Shown: positions 1 through 8,573 of the stretch, piece after piece
Layout: each line of letters begins with the position of its first letter
How positions within the stretch are numbered: the stretch's first letter is position 1
NCBI RefSeq assembly: GCF_016862375.1
Contig: NZ_BOMV01000096.1
Coordinates: forward strand, 1 to 50,943
Length of the DNA stretch: 50,943 bases
Origin: Paractinoplanes rishiriensis
GTDB lineage: Bacteria > Actinomycetota > Actinomycetes > Mycobacteriales > Micromonosporaceae
Direction of reading: 5' to 3'
The notes under the pieces: generated by a model
Seen by the model: the letters and a program-made list of their open reading frames with translations, nothing else
What the model was told of the DNA's origin: nothing
Databases searched by the model: none
Position numbers and translations under genes: made by a program

Positions 1-1
1 C

Positions 2-1138
2 GGCGGTCCCGATGCGGCTGGCGGTTCCGAGGCCACTGACGACCCCGATGCGGCCGGCGATCCCGGGGCCGCTGACGAACCCGACTCGGCCGGCGATTCC
101 GACCCTGACCAAGCCGAAGCGCTGCCGGCGGAGGCAGCCGTGGTGGATGCGCCTGTCGGGTTTGCGGGGGAGCGGGACCCCGAGCCCAGCGCCGCCGAGC
201 TCGGGCCGGAACTGCCGCTGCCCGAGGCGATCGAGGAAGCCGTCGAGCAAGCCGACGACGAGACCGACGGGCAGCCGGCGGATGCACCGCTGCCGGTCGA
301 TGGGGACGACGCGGGAGACGTGTTCGACGCCGCGGCCGACGACGATGTGTCCGACGGCGAGGTGGTTGACCTTGGGGTGGCGGAGACTGCGCCGGCGCAA
401 CCACCCACCTCGGCGGAAGCGGTATCGATCGTGGAGCCGGGACGGGCGAAGGCCGGCTCGGCGGTGCCCGAACAAGGGCGGCGCAGGCGGGACGGCGAGG
501 ATGCGGTTGGGGACCCGGACTCGCGTACGTCTGCGGTTTTTGAGGAGAGTGAGAAATCCGACCAGAGTGATGGCGAATTGCCCGCTCTGTTGGATGACGC
601 GGAGTTGGCGGCTGCGCTCGAGGCGATCATGTTGGTGGTCGACGAACCGGTGGCGGAGATGCAGCTCGCGCAGATTTTGGAGCAACCGACTGAGCGGGTC
701 GGGACGGTGCTGGAGGATCTCTCGGCGCGGTACACGGCGGCCGGGCACGGGTTTGACCTGCGGCGGGCCGCGGGTGGGTGGCGGATGTACACGCGGCCGG
801 AGTATGCGGCCTATGTCGAGCGGTTTGTCCTTGATGGGCAGTCTGTGCGGTTGACGCAGGCGGCGCTGGAGACGCTGGCGGTGGTGGCGTACAAGCAGCC
901 GGTTACCCGGTCGCGGATATCGGCCATCCGCGGTGTGAACTGTGACGGGGTCATGCGTACGCTTGTCACGCGCGGCCTGATTGAGGAGTGCGGCACCGAG
1001 GGCGAGACCGGGGCATACCTGTACCGGACCACCGCACTTTTCCTGGAGAAGCTCGGGCTCAACTCGGTTGATCAGCTGCCGCCGCTGGCTCCGTTCCTGC
1101 CCGACGACGTGGAAGAAGTGCTCGATGCCCCAGGCTGA
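2..1138 (+). CDS. scpB: Segregation and condensation protein B (5' partial)
   Basis: ScpB is the winged-helix partner of ScpA in the SMC condensin complex that compacts and segregates the chromosome. The reading frame is open from the window edge, so the true start lies outside; 378 residues are visible. The conserved ScpB core starts near base 587 (DDAELAAALEAIMLVVDEP) and includes the family signature ALETLAVVAYKQPVTRSRI and the C-terminal YRTT..FLEKLGL stretch. In front of it lie about 195 residues of acidic, Ala/Pro/Asp-rich low-complexity sequence, far longer than the short leader of a typical 180-220 aa ScpB. A GTG at 140 is a possible internal start, but the same acidic composition continues upstream of it. 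The end overlaps rluB by 14 bp, so the two are co-transcribed. Family call is firm; the start is unknown. Confidence 0.93.
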   Translation, partial: GGPDAAGGSEATDDPDAAGDPGAADEPDSAGDSDPDQAEALPAEAAVVDAPVGFAGERDPEPSAAELGPELPLPEAIEEAVEQADDETDGQPADAPLPVDGDDAGDVFDAAADDDVSDGEVVDLGVAETAPAQPPTSAEAVSIVEPGRAKAGSAVPEQGRRRRDGEDAVGDPDSRTSAVFEESEKSDQSDGELPALLDDAELAAALEAIMLVVDEPVAEMQLAQILEQPTERVGTVLEDLSARYTAAGHGFDLRRAAGGWRMYTRPEYAAYVERFVLDGQSVRLTQAALETLAVVAYKQPVTRSRISAIRGVNCDGVMRTLVTRGLIEECGTEGETGAYLYRTTALFLEKLGLNSVDQLPPLAPFLPDDVEEVLDAPG

Positions 1139-1880
1139 CACCGCCGAACGCCTCCAGAAAGTGCTGGCCGCCGCCGGTGTGGGGTCCCGCCGCGCCTGCG
1201 AAGACCTGATCTTCCGGCGGCGGGTCACCGTGAACGGCAAGGTCGCCAAGCTCGGCGACAAGGTCGACCCCGCCACCGCCGAGATCCACGTGGACGGGCA
1301 GCGGGTGATCACCGACACCAAGCTCGTCTACATCGCGATGAACAAGCCGCGCGGCGTGGTCGCGTCCCTCGACGACGAGAAGGGGCGCACCGAACTGGCC
1401 GACTTTCTGGAGCAGTTCGAGCAGCGGCTGTTCCACGTCGGACGGCTGGACGCCGACAGCGAGGGCCTGCTGCTGATCACCAACGACGGCGCGCTGACCC
1501 ACAAGCTGATGCATCCGTCCTACGGGATCAGCAAAACCTACCTGGCCGAGGTGGTCGGGCCGCTCCCGCGCAACGTCGGCCGGCGCCTGCTCACCGGCGT
1601 CGAACTCGAGGACGGCCTGGCCAAGGCGGACGGCTTCCGGCTGGTCGACGCGCTCGGCAAGACCGCGCAGGTCGAGATCATCCTGCACGAGGGCCGCAAG
1701 CACATCGTCCGGCGCATGATGGCCGAGGTCGGGCATCCGGTGACCCGGCTGATCCGCACCGCGGTCGGCCCGATCCGGCTGGGTGACCTGCGGCCGGGCG
1801 GCTTCCGGCATTTGTCGAACGCGGAGATCGCCGCGCTGTTCAAGGCGGTGGGGGACGAGCCTTCAGATCAGGACGACTAA
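1125..1880 (+). CDS. rluB: 23S rRNA pseudouridine synthase, RsuA/RluB family
   Basis: Converts a specific uridine of 23S rRNA (helix 89 region in known RluB enzymes) to pseudouridine during ribosome assembly. The 251-aa product has an N-terminal S4 RNA-binding domain (residues about 7-55, LQKVLAAAGVGSRRACEDLI) and a catalytic domain with the family motif GRLDADSEGLLL, Asp109 being the expected nucleophile. Downstream motifs KTY and EGRKHIVRRM also fit. The ATG at 1125 lies inside the last codons of scpB and is preceded by GGAAGAAG, which supports this start and translational coupling. The scpA-scpB-rluB order is a conserved actinobacterial core arrangement. The 3' end overlaps an antisense oxidoreductase remnant by 18 bp. 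Confidence 0.95.
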   Translation: MPQADTAERLQKVLAAAGVGSRRACEDLIFRRRVTVNGKVAKLGDKVDPATAEIHVDGQRVITDTKLVYIAMNKPRGVVASLDDEKGRTELADFLEQFEQRLFHVGRLDADSEGLLLITNDGALTHKLMHPSYGISKTYLAEVVGPLPRNVGRRLLTGVELEDGLAKADGFRLVDALGKTAQVEIILHEGRKHIVRRMMAEVGHPVTRLIRTAVGPIRLGDLRPGGFRHLSNAEIAALFKAVGDEPSDQDD

Positions 1881-2114
1881 CTTTCCGACGATGTGCTCGC
1901 GGTCGAAGTCGCTGATCGCACGCGCCGCCTCGTCGAGCCGGTAGGTCCGGGCCACCGTTGAGGTGGGCCCGGCCTCCTCCGCCATGCCGCCGAACGTGCC
2001 GTCCATGTCCAGAATCAGCTCGAACAGCACGTCGTCACGACCGATGAACTCGGGCCGCGGCGTCGGAAACGTGATCGTGTAGAGCCGTCGTAAGCCCAGC
2101 CCGGCCGCTTTCAT
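1863..2114 (-). pseudogene. C-terminal stump of a quinone oxidoreductase/Zn-type alcohol dehydrogenase (MDR) gene
   Basis: The last 30 or so residues (VARTYRLDEAARAISDF, then GKLVVLI) match the usual C-terminus of NADPH:quinone oxidoreductases of the medium-chain dehydrogenase/reductase superfamily, which ends in a DEAA...GKxVV pattern. Only about 80 plausible residues remain. Upstream, the frame stays open but becomes Arg/Ser-rich with no family resemblance, so the nucleotide-binding fold is missing. The gene was probably cut by the rearrangement that brought in the neighbouring IS110 remnant. It is tail-to-tail with rluB. The exact break point cannot be placed by eye. Confidence 0.5.
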
Positions 2115-2597
2115 CGTCTCCGTCCGGCTTGATCGGCCCGCCGCGAACTTTTGCCGGCATCCTGAGGGCGGCAAGGGGCGACGCTCGAGGTGGCTCAGCG
2201 TGCCTTCGTCGGACTCATCCCGGTCATCGGCGCCGTGCGCACCCCGGCACCTTGGCTGCGGCTCGCAGTTCCCTCGCGGGACGATACGCCGGTGGTGCGG
2301 GTCACCCCAAAGGGCGCTATGACAGGTCGGTCGCCGACGCGGTGAGCCCTTCGCGTAGACGGAGGACGTGCCCTGCAGCAGCACGTGCAGGACCGACCGC
2401 CGCTGTCCTTCGGCTCCCGACATCCGCATGGCCACGGAGTCCGCCTCCAACGTGGGCACGGCCCCCACTTGCCATCCTCATGCCTCCGCAGGTAACTGGG
2501 CCGGTGATGGTCGCGCCCGGGCGGAGTGCCTCGCCTCTGTCTGACATCACCTCGACGCCTGCCTTCTGCAGGTCGGCGGCGAGAGTGCGCACCCACC
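2115..2597. other. Degraded sequence between oxidoreductase stump and transposase remnant
   Basis: No convincing gene on either strand. The frames that stay open are Arg/Pro/Ser-rich and lack a start with a ribosome-binding site. It probably holds decayed pieces of the truncated oxidoreductase and of the left end of the IS110-type element. Family I expect the non-coding end (with any bridge-RNA region) here, but I cannot identify it. Confidence 0.4.
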
Positions 2598-3611
2598 GCT
2601 CTGGCACGGGTCGCCCCACGCGAAGCTGATGAGGCACTGCGGCTTTGGGAGCTGCTCGCGGTCGACATGAGTCTCGGGCCGGCGTTGGATTGGGCGGGCA
2701 AGCAGGCCGCGGCGAAGGGGTTCACCGGAGTGACGGTGGCGTGTGAGCCGACGGGTCACCGGTGGCGGGTGCTGGGCCAGCTGGCCGCCGATCGACGGAT
2801 GCCGTCCGTCTGCGTGCAGCCGATGCTGACCTCGTGGGCACGGCGCAGCGAGGACCTGACCTTCGACAAGACAGACGAGAAAGACGCTGTTCTGATCGCC
2901 CGGCTGACCGCTCAGCTGCGCTGCTACGTGCCCGAGCCGACAGACGAAACATGGGGCCGGCTACGACACCTCGGCGCCCGCCGGGCACAGCTGCTGGTGG
3001 ACTCTGGCCGGCAGGTGCAGCAGATCCGGGCACTGCTGGAGTGCGTCTGGCCGGCCGCGCTGCAGACCGCCCGGCACCCGTTCCGATCGGCGACCTGGAC
3101 CGCCGCGCTCACCGTCGTGGTCGACCGCGACGGCGGTGACCTGGCCCGCACCCGCCGGCGTGGTCTGGCCCGGTGGGAGAACGCGGTCCGGCGAGAGATC
3201 ATCCGCCGCGGCGGCATCAGGCCCTGCCTGCGGATCGTCCACGCGATGTTCACCGCGCTGTGCGACCCGGCCGGCGCCCTGGTCAAACACGCCGGCCTAG
3301 CACCCAGGGAGAAACTGTCCGGCACGTTCATCGGCCGCACCAAACTCACCGGACAAGGCCGGCCCGGCCTGCGGCTGGCCGCCTGGCGCACCGTCTGGGG
3401 AGCCCAACGCGCCAACCCCGTCTACGCCGACCGATTCACCCACCTGACCACCCGCGAGCACAACAAACTCACCGCCACCCAAGCCCAAGCCGTCATCGCC
3501 GCGGCGATCCTGCGCCAACTACACGCGATCGTCACCACCGGCAAGGCCTGGGACCCCGCGATCGCCGCACACGGCACCCGGACCACCACGATGATGCCTC
3601 TGGCCGCCTAA
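2526..3611 (+). pseudogene. IS110-family transposase, internally deleted
   Basis: IS110 transposases are DEDD (RuvC-like) recombinases with a C-terminal Transposase_20 domain carrying the catalytic serine region. The frame contains the family blocks CEPTGHRWRVLGQLA and KTDEKDAVLIARLT of the RuvC-like domain, and the C-terminal block KHAGLAPREKLSGTF...GRPGLRLAAWR. The first catalytic Asp block expected at the N-terminus is not recognisable before about base 2600. The segment that normally separates the two domains (tail of the coiled coil and the GIGPxxA helix-hairpin-helix) is missing: the sequence runs straight from HAMFTALCDPAG to ALVKHAGLAP. The product is 361 aa or less against about 400-450 aa for close relatives. 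The deletion is in frame, so a shortened protein could be made, but it should be inactive. Start uncertain. Confidence 0.8.
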
Positions 3612-3720
3612 ACCCAGCCGGCGGCCCGTCAAGCAGGGCCGGGGCGAGCCCCACGCGGCATTGAGGAACCCACCGGGTTACCTCGTCTCTCATCATGGGC
3701 AGCCCCGCCCGTCGTCACCA

Positions 3721-3771
3721 CAACCCGGTTACACGCTGCAGGGACCAACCCGATTACCACTATGCAGGGAC
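3721..3771 (+). repeat. Two imperfect tandem copies of a 25/26-bp unit downstream of the IS110 remnant
   Basis: Unit one (3721-3745) begins CAACCCGGTTACAC and ends TGCAGGGAC; unit two (3746-3771) begins CAACCCGATTACCAC and ends TGCAGGGAC. They abut exactly. A third related stretch, CACCGGGTTACC, lies at 3670-3682. The position, 110-160 bp after the transposase stop, suggests the non-coding right end of the element. Confidence 0.6.
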
Positions 3772-3856
3772 CGACGACGGACACGGCACCCCGGCCAACG
3801 CTTGACACAAAACGTCTTACGCTGATGAGAGGACGTCGTTCCTTCCAGGCTGGAGG

Positions 3857-4111
3857 TCATTCAGTACCGTCATGCTCGCCGATTTGTTCGGCGGGACGGG
3901 TCAGTAGTCGCCACATTAGAAGCGCGAGGACACCCAGAATGACCCCGGCACAACAGCTGCCGGCCGCCAGGGGATTGAGCGCGCTGGTGATTCCATCGTA
4001 ACGAGCTGTCACCGCTGCCCCTCCGAAACAGCACAGCGCGGCACTGCCCATCAGCAGCACCGTGACGGCCGCGATTCCCCATGGCGGGGTTCGCTCCGGT
4101 TGCGGCGGCAT
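3857..4111 (-). CDS. Small two-TM membrane protein, function unknown
   Basis: The product is 84 aa when started at the ATG at 4111 (MPPQPERTPPWG). It has two hydrophobic segments, about residues 11-32 (IAAVTVLLMGSAALCCFGGAA) and 44-63 (PLAAGSCCAGVILGVLALLM), joined by a short loop, and a charged tail RPAEQIGEHDGTE. A longer in-frame start at 4201 adds 30 residues without hydrophobic or family character. No clear Shine-Dalgarno precedes either start. I recognise no family. It lies alone between the IS110 remnant and a P-loop gene and points toward the element. Confidence 0.5.
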   Translation of the reverse strand: MPPQPERTPPWGIAAVTVLLMGSAALCCFGGAAVTARYDGITSALNPLAAGSCCAGVILGVLALLMWRLLTRPAEQIGEHDGTE

Positions 4112-4306
4112 ACCTGACACGCAGGTGATCCTAAGGAGGCGACTCGAAGGCGTGACCGGGGCGTAGGTGGTTGATCCCGCCAGTGGGCGCGTTAACCGCA
4201 CCCCATCCGCCCAGCCACGCGTACGCCAACCGCGACCGAACGAGCCGAGGCAGGGCCTTGCCCGGCGAGCGCTATCGGCGGCAGAAACAATGATTGATCT
4301 CGCTGC

Positions 4307-4954
4307 CTATGGCAGGAATTCGCGGAAGTGTTCCGCTACGACGTCTGCCATAGCTTGGGCGTCACGTGATCCGTCCACCTCGATGACCCGGATATTCATG
4401 CGCTTGGCGTTACGGACGGCATCTTCGGCGATGAGCCGGTCGCGAGTGATCCGGTTCTGCTGGGCCAGGCGCGGGTCGCTGACGTTCTGCCGGAGGGCGC
4501 CGGCACGCGGTAGTTCCCGGAGCTGGTACTGCCGGAAGTCCTCGGCGGGCACCATGACGACCATGCGTTGTGTCGAAGACAGCAGTGGCGCGACGAGTTC
4601 TGGGCGCAGTCCCCACCCGTCGGCGATGACCGGGTGTGGTGACGTGAGGGCGCGCAGGTCGTCCTGGACGTACTCGAAGCGCTCGACGAAGTGGTGGAGG
4701 GCCTGGTCGACGGCCTGCTCGACGGTCGAACGAACCCACATGTCCTCGGGGTCGGGCTCGGTGGGGCTTTCGCCGCTGCGTAGTTGCCGGGCTATCCGGC
4801 GGTCTAGATGGCCTCGGGCGTCGTGGTAGTCGTAGTGGTAATGGATGAGGCCGTACTGTGCGGCGAGGATTCCCGCCACAGTGGACTTGCCGGCCCATTG
4901 GCCGCCGCCGATCCAGAGGGTGCGTTGCAGGGTCGTGAAGGGGTCCCAATGCAT
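4307..4954 (-). CDS. P-loop NTPase, nucleotide-kinase-like
   Basis: The 215-aa product starts MHWDPFTTLQRTLWIGGGQ and carries a Walker A loop, GGGQWAGKST, at about residues 17-26. A basic segment DRRIARQLR, an Asp-containing strand HPVIADGWGLRP and an Arg-rich lid-like region QQNRITRDRLIAEDAVRNAKR follow. This layout resembles small P-loop kinases (adenylate/uridine/shikimate kinase-like) and the unannotated ATP-binding proteins common in Streptomyces. An upstream in-frame ATG at 4990 is possible, but the region before the second Met is not conserved-looking. No operon partner is close. Substrate unknown. Confidence 0.7.
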   Translation of the reverse strand: MHWDPFTTLQRTLWIGGGQWAGKSTVAGILAAQYGLIHYHYDYHDARGHLDRRIARQLRSGESPTEPDPEDMWVRSTVEQAVDQALHHFVERFEYVQDDLRALTSPHPVIADGWGLRPELVAPLLSSTQRMVVMVPAEDFRQYQLRELPRAGALRQNVSDPRLAQQNRITRDRLIAEDAVRNAKRMNIRVIEVDGSRDAQAMADVVAEHFREFLP

Positions 4955-5430
4955 GGAAAAAGCGTGACTCCGACCCGACATCAAGATCAAGTCTTGTTCT
5001 TGCCGACCAGCAATGATTATCTATCCATAGAGGCAACATGTTCGCGTGCAGGCACGGTCATCGTCGCGCGAACGAGCCCTCAACACGGCATGTCCGCAAG
5101 CCCAGCTGTCGCGTCGGACGTCACGCTCCGTAGCGGGCGGTTCGCGGCAAATCAGTAAACCTCGAGGATACAGTCAGCGATTTGCCGGACGAAACATTTG
5201 GCTGACCAGGTGGCGGTACGCTACCAGGCGTTCGGAAGTGCGCTCAATTCGGCAAATAGATGCATTAGTCTGTGATCATCTGTTAGCTCAGCTTTTAACA
5301 AAGCTGCCTTCCACCCAATCCAGTTGTTCCAGGCGTCGGCCTGAATGGGGATACCCTACACCTAGTTTTGGCGGCTTGACACGATGTTGTCTAATGGGAT
5401 GTAAATGTCAAGCTTGTTTGGCGGCAGCTG
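4955..5430. other. AT-rich intergenic region
   Basis: There is no supported gene. Base composition drops clearly from that of the surrounding DNA, with many A/T runs between 5000 and 5430, and the low-GC character continues into the following gene. An inverted repeat GACA-N6-TGTC lies at 5378-5391, about 40 bp before that gene. The stretch looks like horizontally acquired DNA and probably holds its promoter. Confidence 0.45.
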
Positions 5431-6096
5431 ATGAAGGATTCGAGCACGGAACATCGGAATATTGCAGCCAGGAGCCAAGGTAGGCGGAGGTACATAACCA
5501 TCGCCGCAGTGGTGTTGGCCGCGCTAGGTCTAATTGGCTCCATATTCGGGTTTCTGAGTAGTGCGTCAGACAAGGAGCTGTCTCGTTACGGCAATATCGG
5601 ACAATCGTTCGATGTCATCGCAACATTTCTATCGGCCATCGCGCTGATCGGCGTAGCCGCATCGCTTATCTATCAGGAGCGCCAGGAACGCCAAGCTCGC
5701 GTCGCGGCGTGGCTCGGGGCTCAGGGTGAGCTACTCAAGATGGTCATCGCTGATCCCGGGCGCCTGGGTCCATGCATTATTGATACGACGCCCTTTGCTT
5801 CAGACGAAGAAGTGAGCCAGTATTTTTTCTCAACACTCTGGCTCAGCTTCCACCGGTATGGCATGGAACTTGGATATGTCACCGAGGAAGACGTCCGCGG
5901 CGAGGTAGGCCGCCTAATGTTTCAGAGCGAAACGGCCCGGCATCTATGGTCAATTCGTAAGGACATATTTGAAGCGCAACTCGGGGGCCTCAGTCCTTAC
6001 CTGAAGATGGTGGAGGAAGAACACCCTGATTTCCCCTCGCAGCCGAACATTCCCCGAGGTGACCACAAGAAGACTGCACGTACGACCGAGAGCTGA
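5431..6096 (+). CDS. DUF6082-like two-TM protein
   Basis: The 221-aa product has a charged N-terminus, a membrane helix at about 22-42 (ITIAAVVLAALGLIGSIFGF), a second at about 60-80 (FLSAIALIGVAASLIYQ) and then a cytoplasmic domain rich in aromatic and acidic residues (QERQERQARVAAWL, SQYFFSTLWLSFHRYG). The pattern of a second helix followed by a YQERQxRxAR turn and a helical domain ending near W-x-x-R matches the actinobacterial DUF6082 family as I remember it. No function is known for that family. Codon use is AT-richer than in neighbouring genes, and the upstream DNA is AT-rich too, which suggests transfer. The ATG at 5431 has only a weak GGCGGC upstream. Confidence 0.65.
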   Translation: MKDSSTEHRNIAARSQGRRRYITIAAVVLAALGLIGSIFGFLSSASDKELSRYGNIGQSFDVIATFLSAIALIGVAASLIYQERQERQARVAAWLGAQGELLKMVIADPGRLGPCIIDTTPFASDEEVSQYFFSTLWLSFHRYGMELGYVTEEDVRGEVGRLMFQSETARHLWSIRKDIFEAQLGGLSPYLKMVEEEHPDFPSQPNIPRGDHKKTARTTES

Positions 6097-6295
6097 TTAA
6101 TGTTCAGTTTGCCCGTGAACGTCGAAATCGCTGTAAGCGGCAAACTTACGGCTCAATTGCCGGCTGAAGGCAAGGTCGCGCACTCAACTCGAGTGCACTG
6201 ACATCGGCAAAGTAGTGAGCAGCGACGCCCTATCAGCAACGTAACTGGATAGGTGCCTGGTTTCCGCCGCCGGCGCCCCTATACCCGGCGAGTCT

Positions 6296-8362
6296 TCAGG
6301 CTTGGGTCTCCTCGTTCCTGTCCTCGCTAGTGTCCAGGCCGACCTCTCGCGCCAGTTCGCTGGCGGTCATCCGTTGATCCGCTGCCGCACGGCCGGCATG
6401 GTCGAAGCGCACACCTTCGGCCTCCAGCACGATCCGTGGGTCGTCGCGGCGTTGGGGGTCGGGCCAGCGGAAGTCGGCCGAGATCGCGCCATCGATCTTC
6501 AACACGCGGTGGGCGTTCGGCGCCTTCACGCTGGCAAGGCGGCCGGCGACGGCGCGATGGAACACGCCGACGACTTCGGCGATGTCCGAGTAGCTGGTCC
6601 AACGGCCAGCGGGGATGCTGGCGAGAGCCTGGTTCATCAGTGACCAGCGTGGGCTGGGCGGGGTGGCTGCCGCTGATTCGTCGGGGCCCGGCCAGATGAC
6701 GAGGATCCGGTCGGCGAGGGCTCGGCCGCGGGCGAGGATTTCCGTGCGTCCCCAACGCGGCGCATCAGCGATCTCACGGTTCATCGCCAGCCCACTGTCA
6801 CGGAGGATCTTCTTCTTCGCCTCGAAGCTGTCGTTGGCCAGCTTGGGGTTGTACGCGGTCAGGCTGAGGTTCCCGAGGGTGTGCACCAGGGAGCTGTGCA
6901 GTTCCTCGACGGTTTCGTCGTCCTCCAGGTCGGGCTCTAGCATTTCTCGCCAGTCGTCCGTCAGGGACTGTGGCAATACGTGTTCGATGGTGACCTTTGC
7001 AGTGTCGAAGTTGATGGGCTCTTTGTGCTCGAAGTCCTCCTCGATGCAGCGCAGCACGTAGCTGCGCTGCGGGCCACGACCCAGCCAGTAGAAGCTGTTG
7101 ACCAACACGGCCTCGCGGATGTACTGGTCGGTGGGGAACTTCTTCCGCACCCCGGACAGCGCCCGGGTTATCGCCTTGGCCGAGGGGACCTGCTCTCCCA
7201 GGTCCTTGACTAGTGACATCAGGATCCGGTTAGTGTTGGCACTGGCGATTCCGGTGATCATTCGACGGACGAGGTAGCTCTCGACGACACGCAATGCATC
7301 AGCGGCCTCGGCGGAGCCGAGGCGACCGGCCTCGTGTGCCAGGAGGACGTAGAGTGCGATGGGGTGGATCACGGCCGCACCCCAGCGGTCAAGGCGGTCG
7401 AGCGCCCGCCGCAGGATCGGATCGGTCACCTCACCCGGCGTCAGGATCTTGCGGAGCAGTCGGGCCTTGTGATGGAGGTCGATGATCCACTCTTCGATCG
7501 AGGCCTCGCCGGAAAGTTGGCTGAGTCGCTGCTGCTGAGACTGGTAGATCGCCTCCTGGGTGGCGCGGTCGTCGCCACGGAGCACCAGATCCAACCAGAC
7601 CAGGTCTTCAAGCTGCTTGTCCGTCAGCAGTTCCTGAAGCGGCAGCCAATGCCGTTCGTAAACGTGATCGCCGCGGGCGGGCAGTCGCATGAATAGGTAG
7701 TTGCGCAGCAGGTCCGCCTGGGTGAGCGGCTGGCCGGTGTAGTTGAGAGACTCGAAGATGCGGTGGACGTTGTCGTCTGGATGCGCGGCGATCTCCACCA
7801 GACTCAGCCGGGCCGCTACCGCCTGCTCGATTCGGATCAGGTCGTGGTCGTCGTCCGGGTCGTCGGCTTGGACGAGCGCGGCTCGGAAGAAGCGATACGC
7901 CTCTCCGATGCGATCTTCGCCGCCAGCGCCAGGATCCTGTTCCACAAGCGCCAGCCACGCCGCCCGGTCGGCTTTGGTGGGCAGCAGCGTGTACCGCTCC
8001 ATTCCCGACGCGTACTTGTTGAACAGATACATATCGTCGATCTTGGCGGCCAGCTGCGTATCTGAATCGCGGACGTGATCGCGAATCGCGCACAGAAGGA
8101 TACTCAAGGTGGTCAGCCGCTGCTGGCCGTCCACCACCAACCAACTCTGCACGCCGGTCGGCGTGTTGGCTGGACTGGGCGCCAGAACCACGGAGCCGAG
8201 GAAGTGCGTGGCGTTGTCACCCACCTCCGCCACCCGCATCACATCGGCCCACACCTGCGCGAGGTCTCGACGCTTCCAGCTGTAGCGACGTTGGTAGAGC
8301 GGAACGACGTACTGCTTCTCGCCCTGCAGCAGGTTACGAACGGTCGTCTCATTCGCCTTCAA
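6296..8362 (-). CDS. GmrSD-type (DUF262-DUF1524) restriction protein fused to an alkyltransferase-like (ATL/MGMT) domain
   Basis: GmrSD proteins are NTP-dependent Type IV restriction enzymes that cut modified DNA. The 688-aa product has DUF262 (GmrS-like, ParB/Srx fold) with YQRRYSWK at about 23-30 and the diagnostic DGQQRLTTL at about 78-86, a helical middle, and DUF1524 (GmrD-like HNH fold) with IEHVLPQ at about 457-463 and HTLGNLSLT near 492-500. Residues about 575-665 form an added C-terminal domain: ALASIPAGRWTSYSDIAEVV is the DNA-binding part of O6-alkylguanine transferases. Where MGMT has PCHR there is NAHR, so the acceptor Cys is absent, as in ATL proteins that bind but do not repair alkylated bases. 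The start is TTG with GGGGAG six bases upstream. No partner gene is adjacent. Confidence 0.85.
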   Translation of the reverse strand: MKANETTVRNLLQGEKQYVVPLYQRRYSWKRRDLAQVWADVMRVAEVGDNATHFLGSVVLAPSPANTPTGVQSWLVVDGQQRLTTLSILLCAIRDHVRDSDTQLAAKIDDMYLFNKYASGMERYTLLPTKADRAAWLALVEQDPGAGGEDRIGEAYRFFRAALVQADDPDDDHDLIRIEQAVAARLSLVEIAAHPDDNVHRIFESLNYTGQPLTQADLLRNYLFMRLPARGDHVYERHWLPLQELLTDKQLEDLVWLDLVLRGDDRATQEAIYQSQQQRLSQLSGEASIEEWIIDLHHKARLLRKILTPGEVTDPILRRALDRLDRWGAAVIHPIALYVLLAHEAGRLGSAEAADALRVVESYLVRRMITGIASANTNRILMSLVKDLGEQVPSAKAITRALSGVRKKFPTDQYIREAVLVNSFYWLGRGPQRSYVLRCIEEDFEHKEPINFDTAKVTIEHVLPQSLTDDWREMLEPDLEDDETVEELHSSLVHTLGNLSLTAYNPKLANDSFEAKKKILRDSGLAMNREIADAPRWGRTEILARGRALADRILVIWPGPDESAAATPPSPRWSLMNQALASIPAGRWTSYSDIAEVVGVFHRAVAGRLASVKAPNAHRVLKIDGAISADFRWPDPQRRDDPRIVLEAEGVRFDHAGRAAADQRMTASELAREVGLDTSEDRNEETQA

Positions 8363-8573
8363 GTAATCTCCCCAGGTACGGCACGGCGATGCAGCTCAAC
8401 CGCGCGGGCGCGGAGGCCCTGTCCATACTGCTACCGGCCCACGGCAAACCATGTCAACCGATCAAACGAGGGGTTCCGGGCCTTCCGCAGGGCTCCGAAA
8501 GATCAACGTGCCAGCGGAGCTCAGGGCGGCGGCGAGTCGACGTGACGTTGTGTAGCTCTCCCGGGGTGATTGT

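Noticed and set aside
2550..2637. Minus-strand stretch WVRTLAADLQKAGVEVMSD resembling a TIR/SEFIR segment
   Set aside because: Only about 20 residues fit and the sequence before and after has no TIR character; likely chance within degraded DNA.
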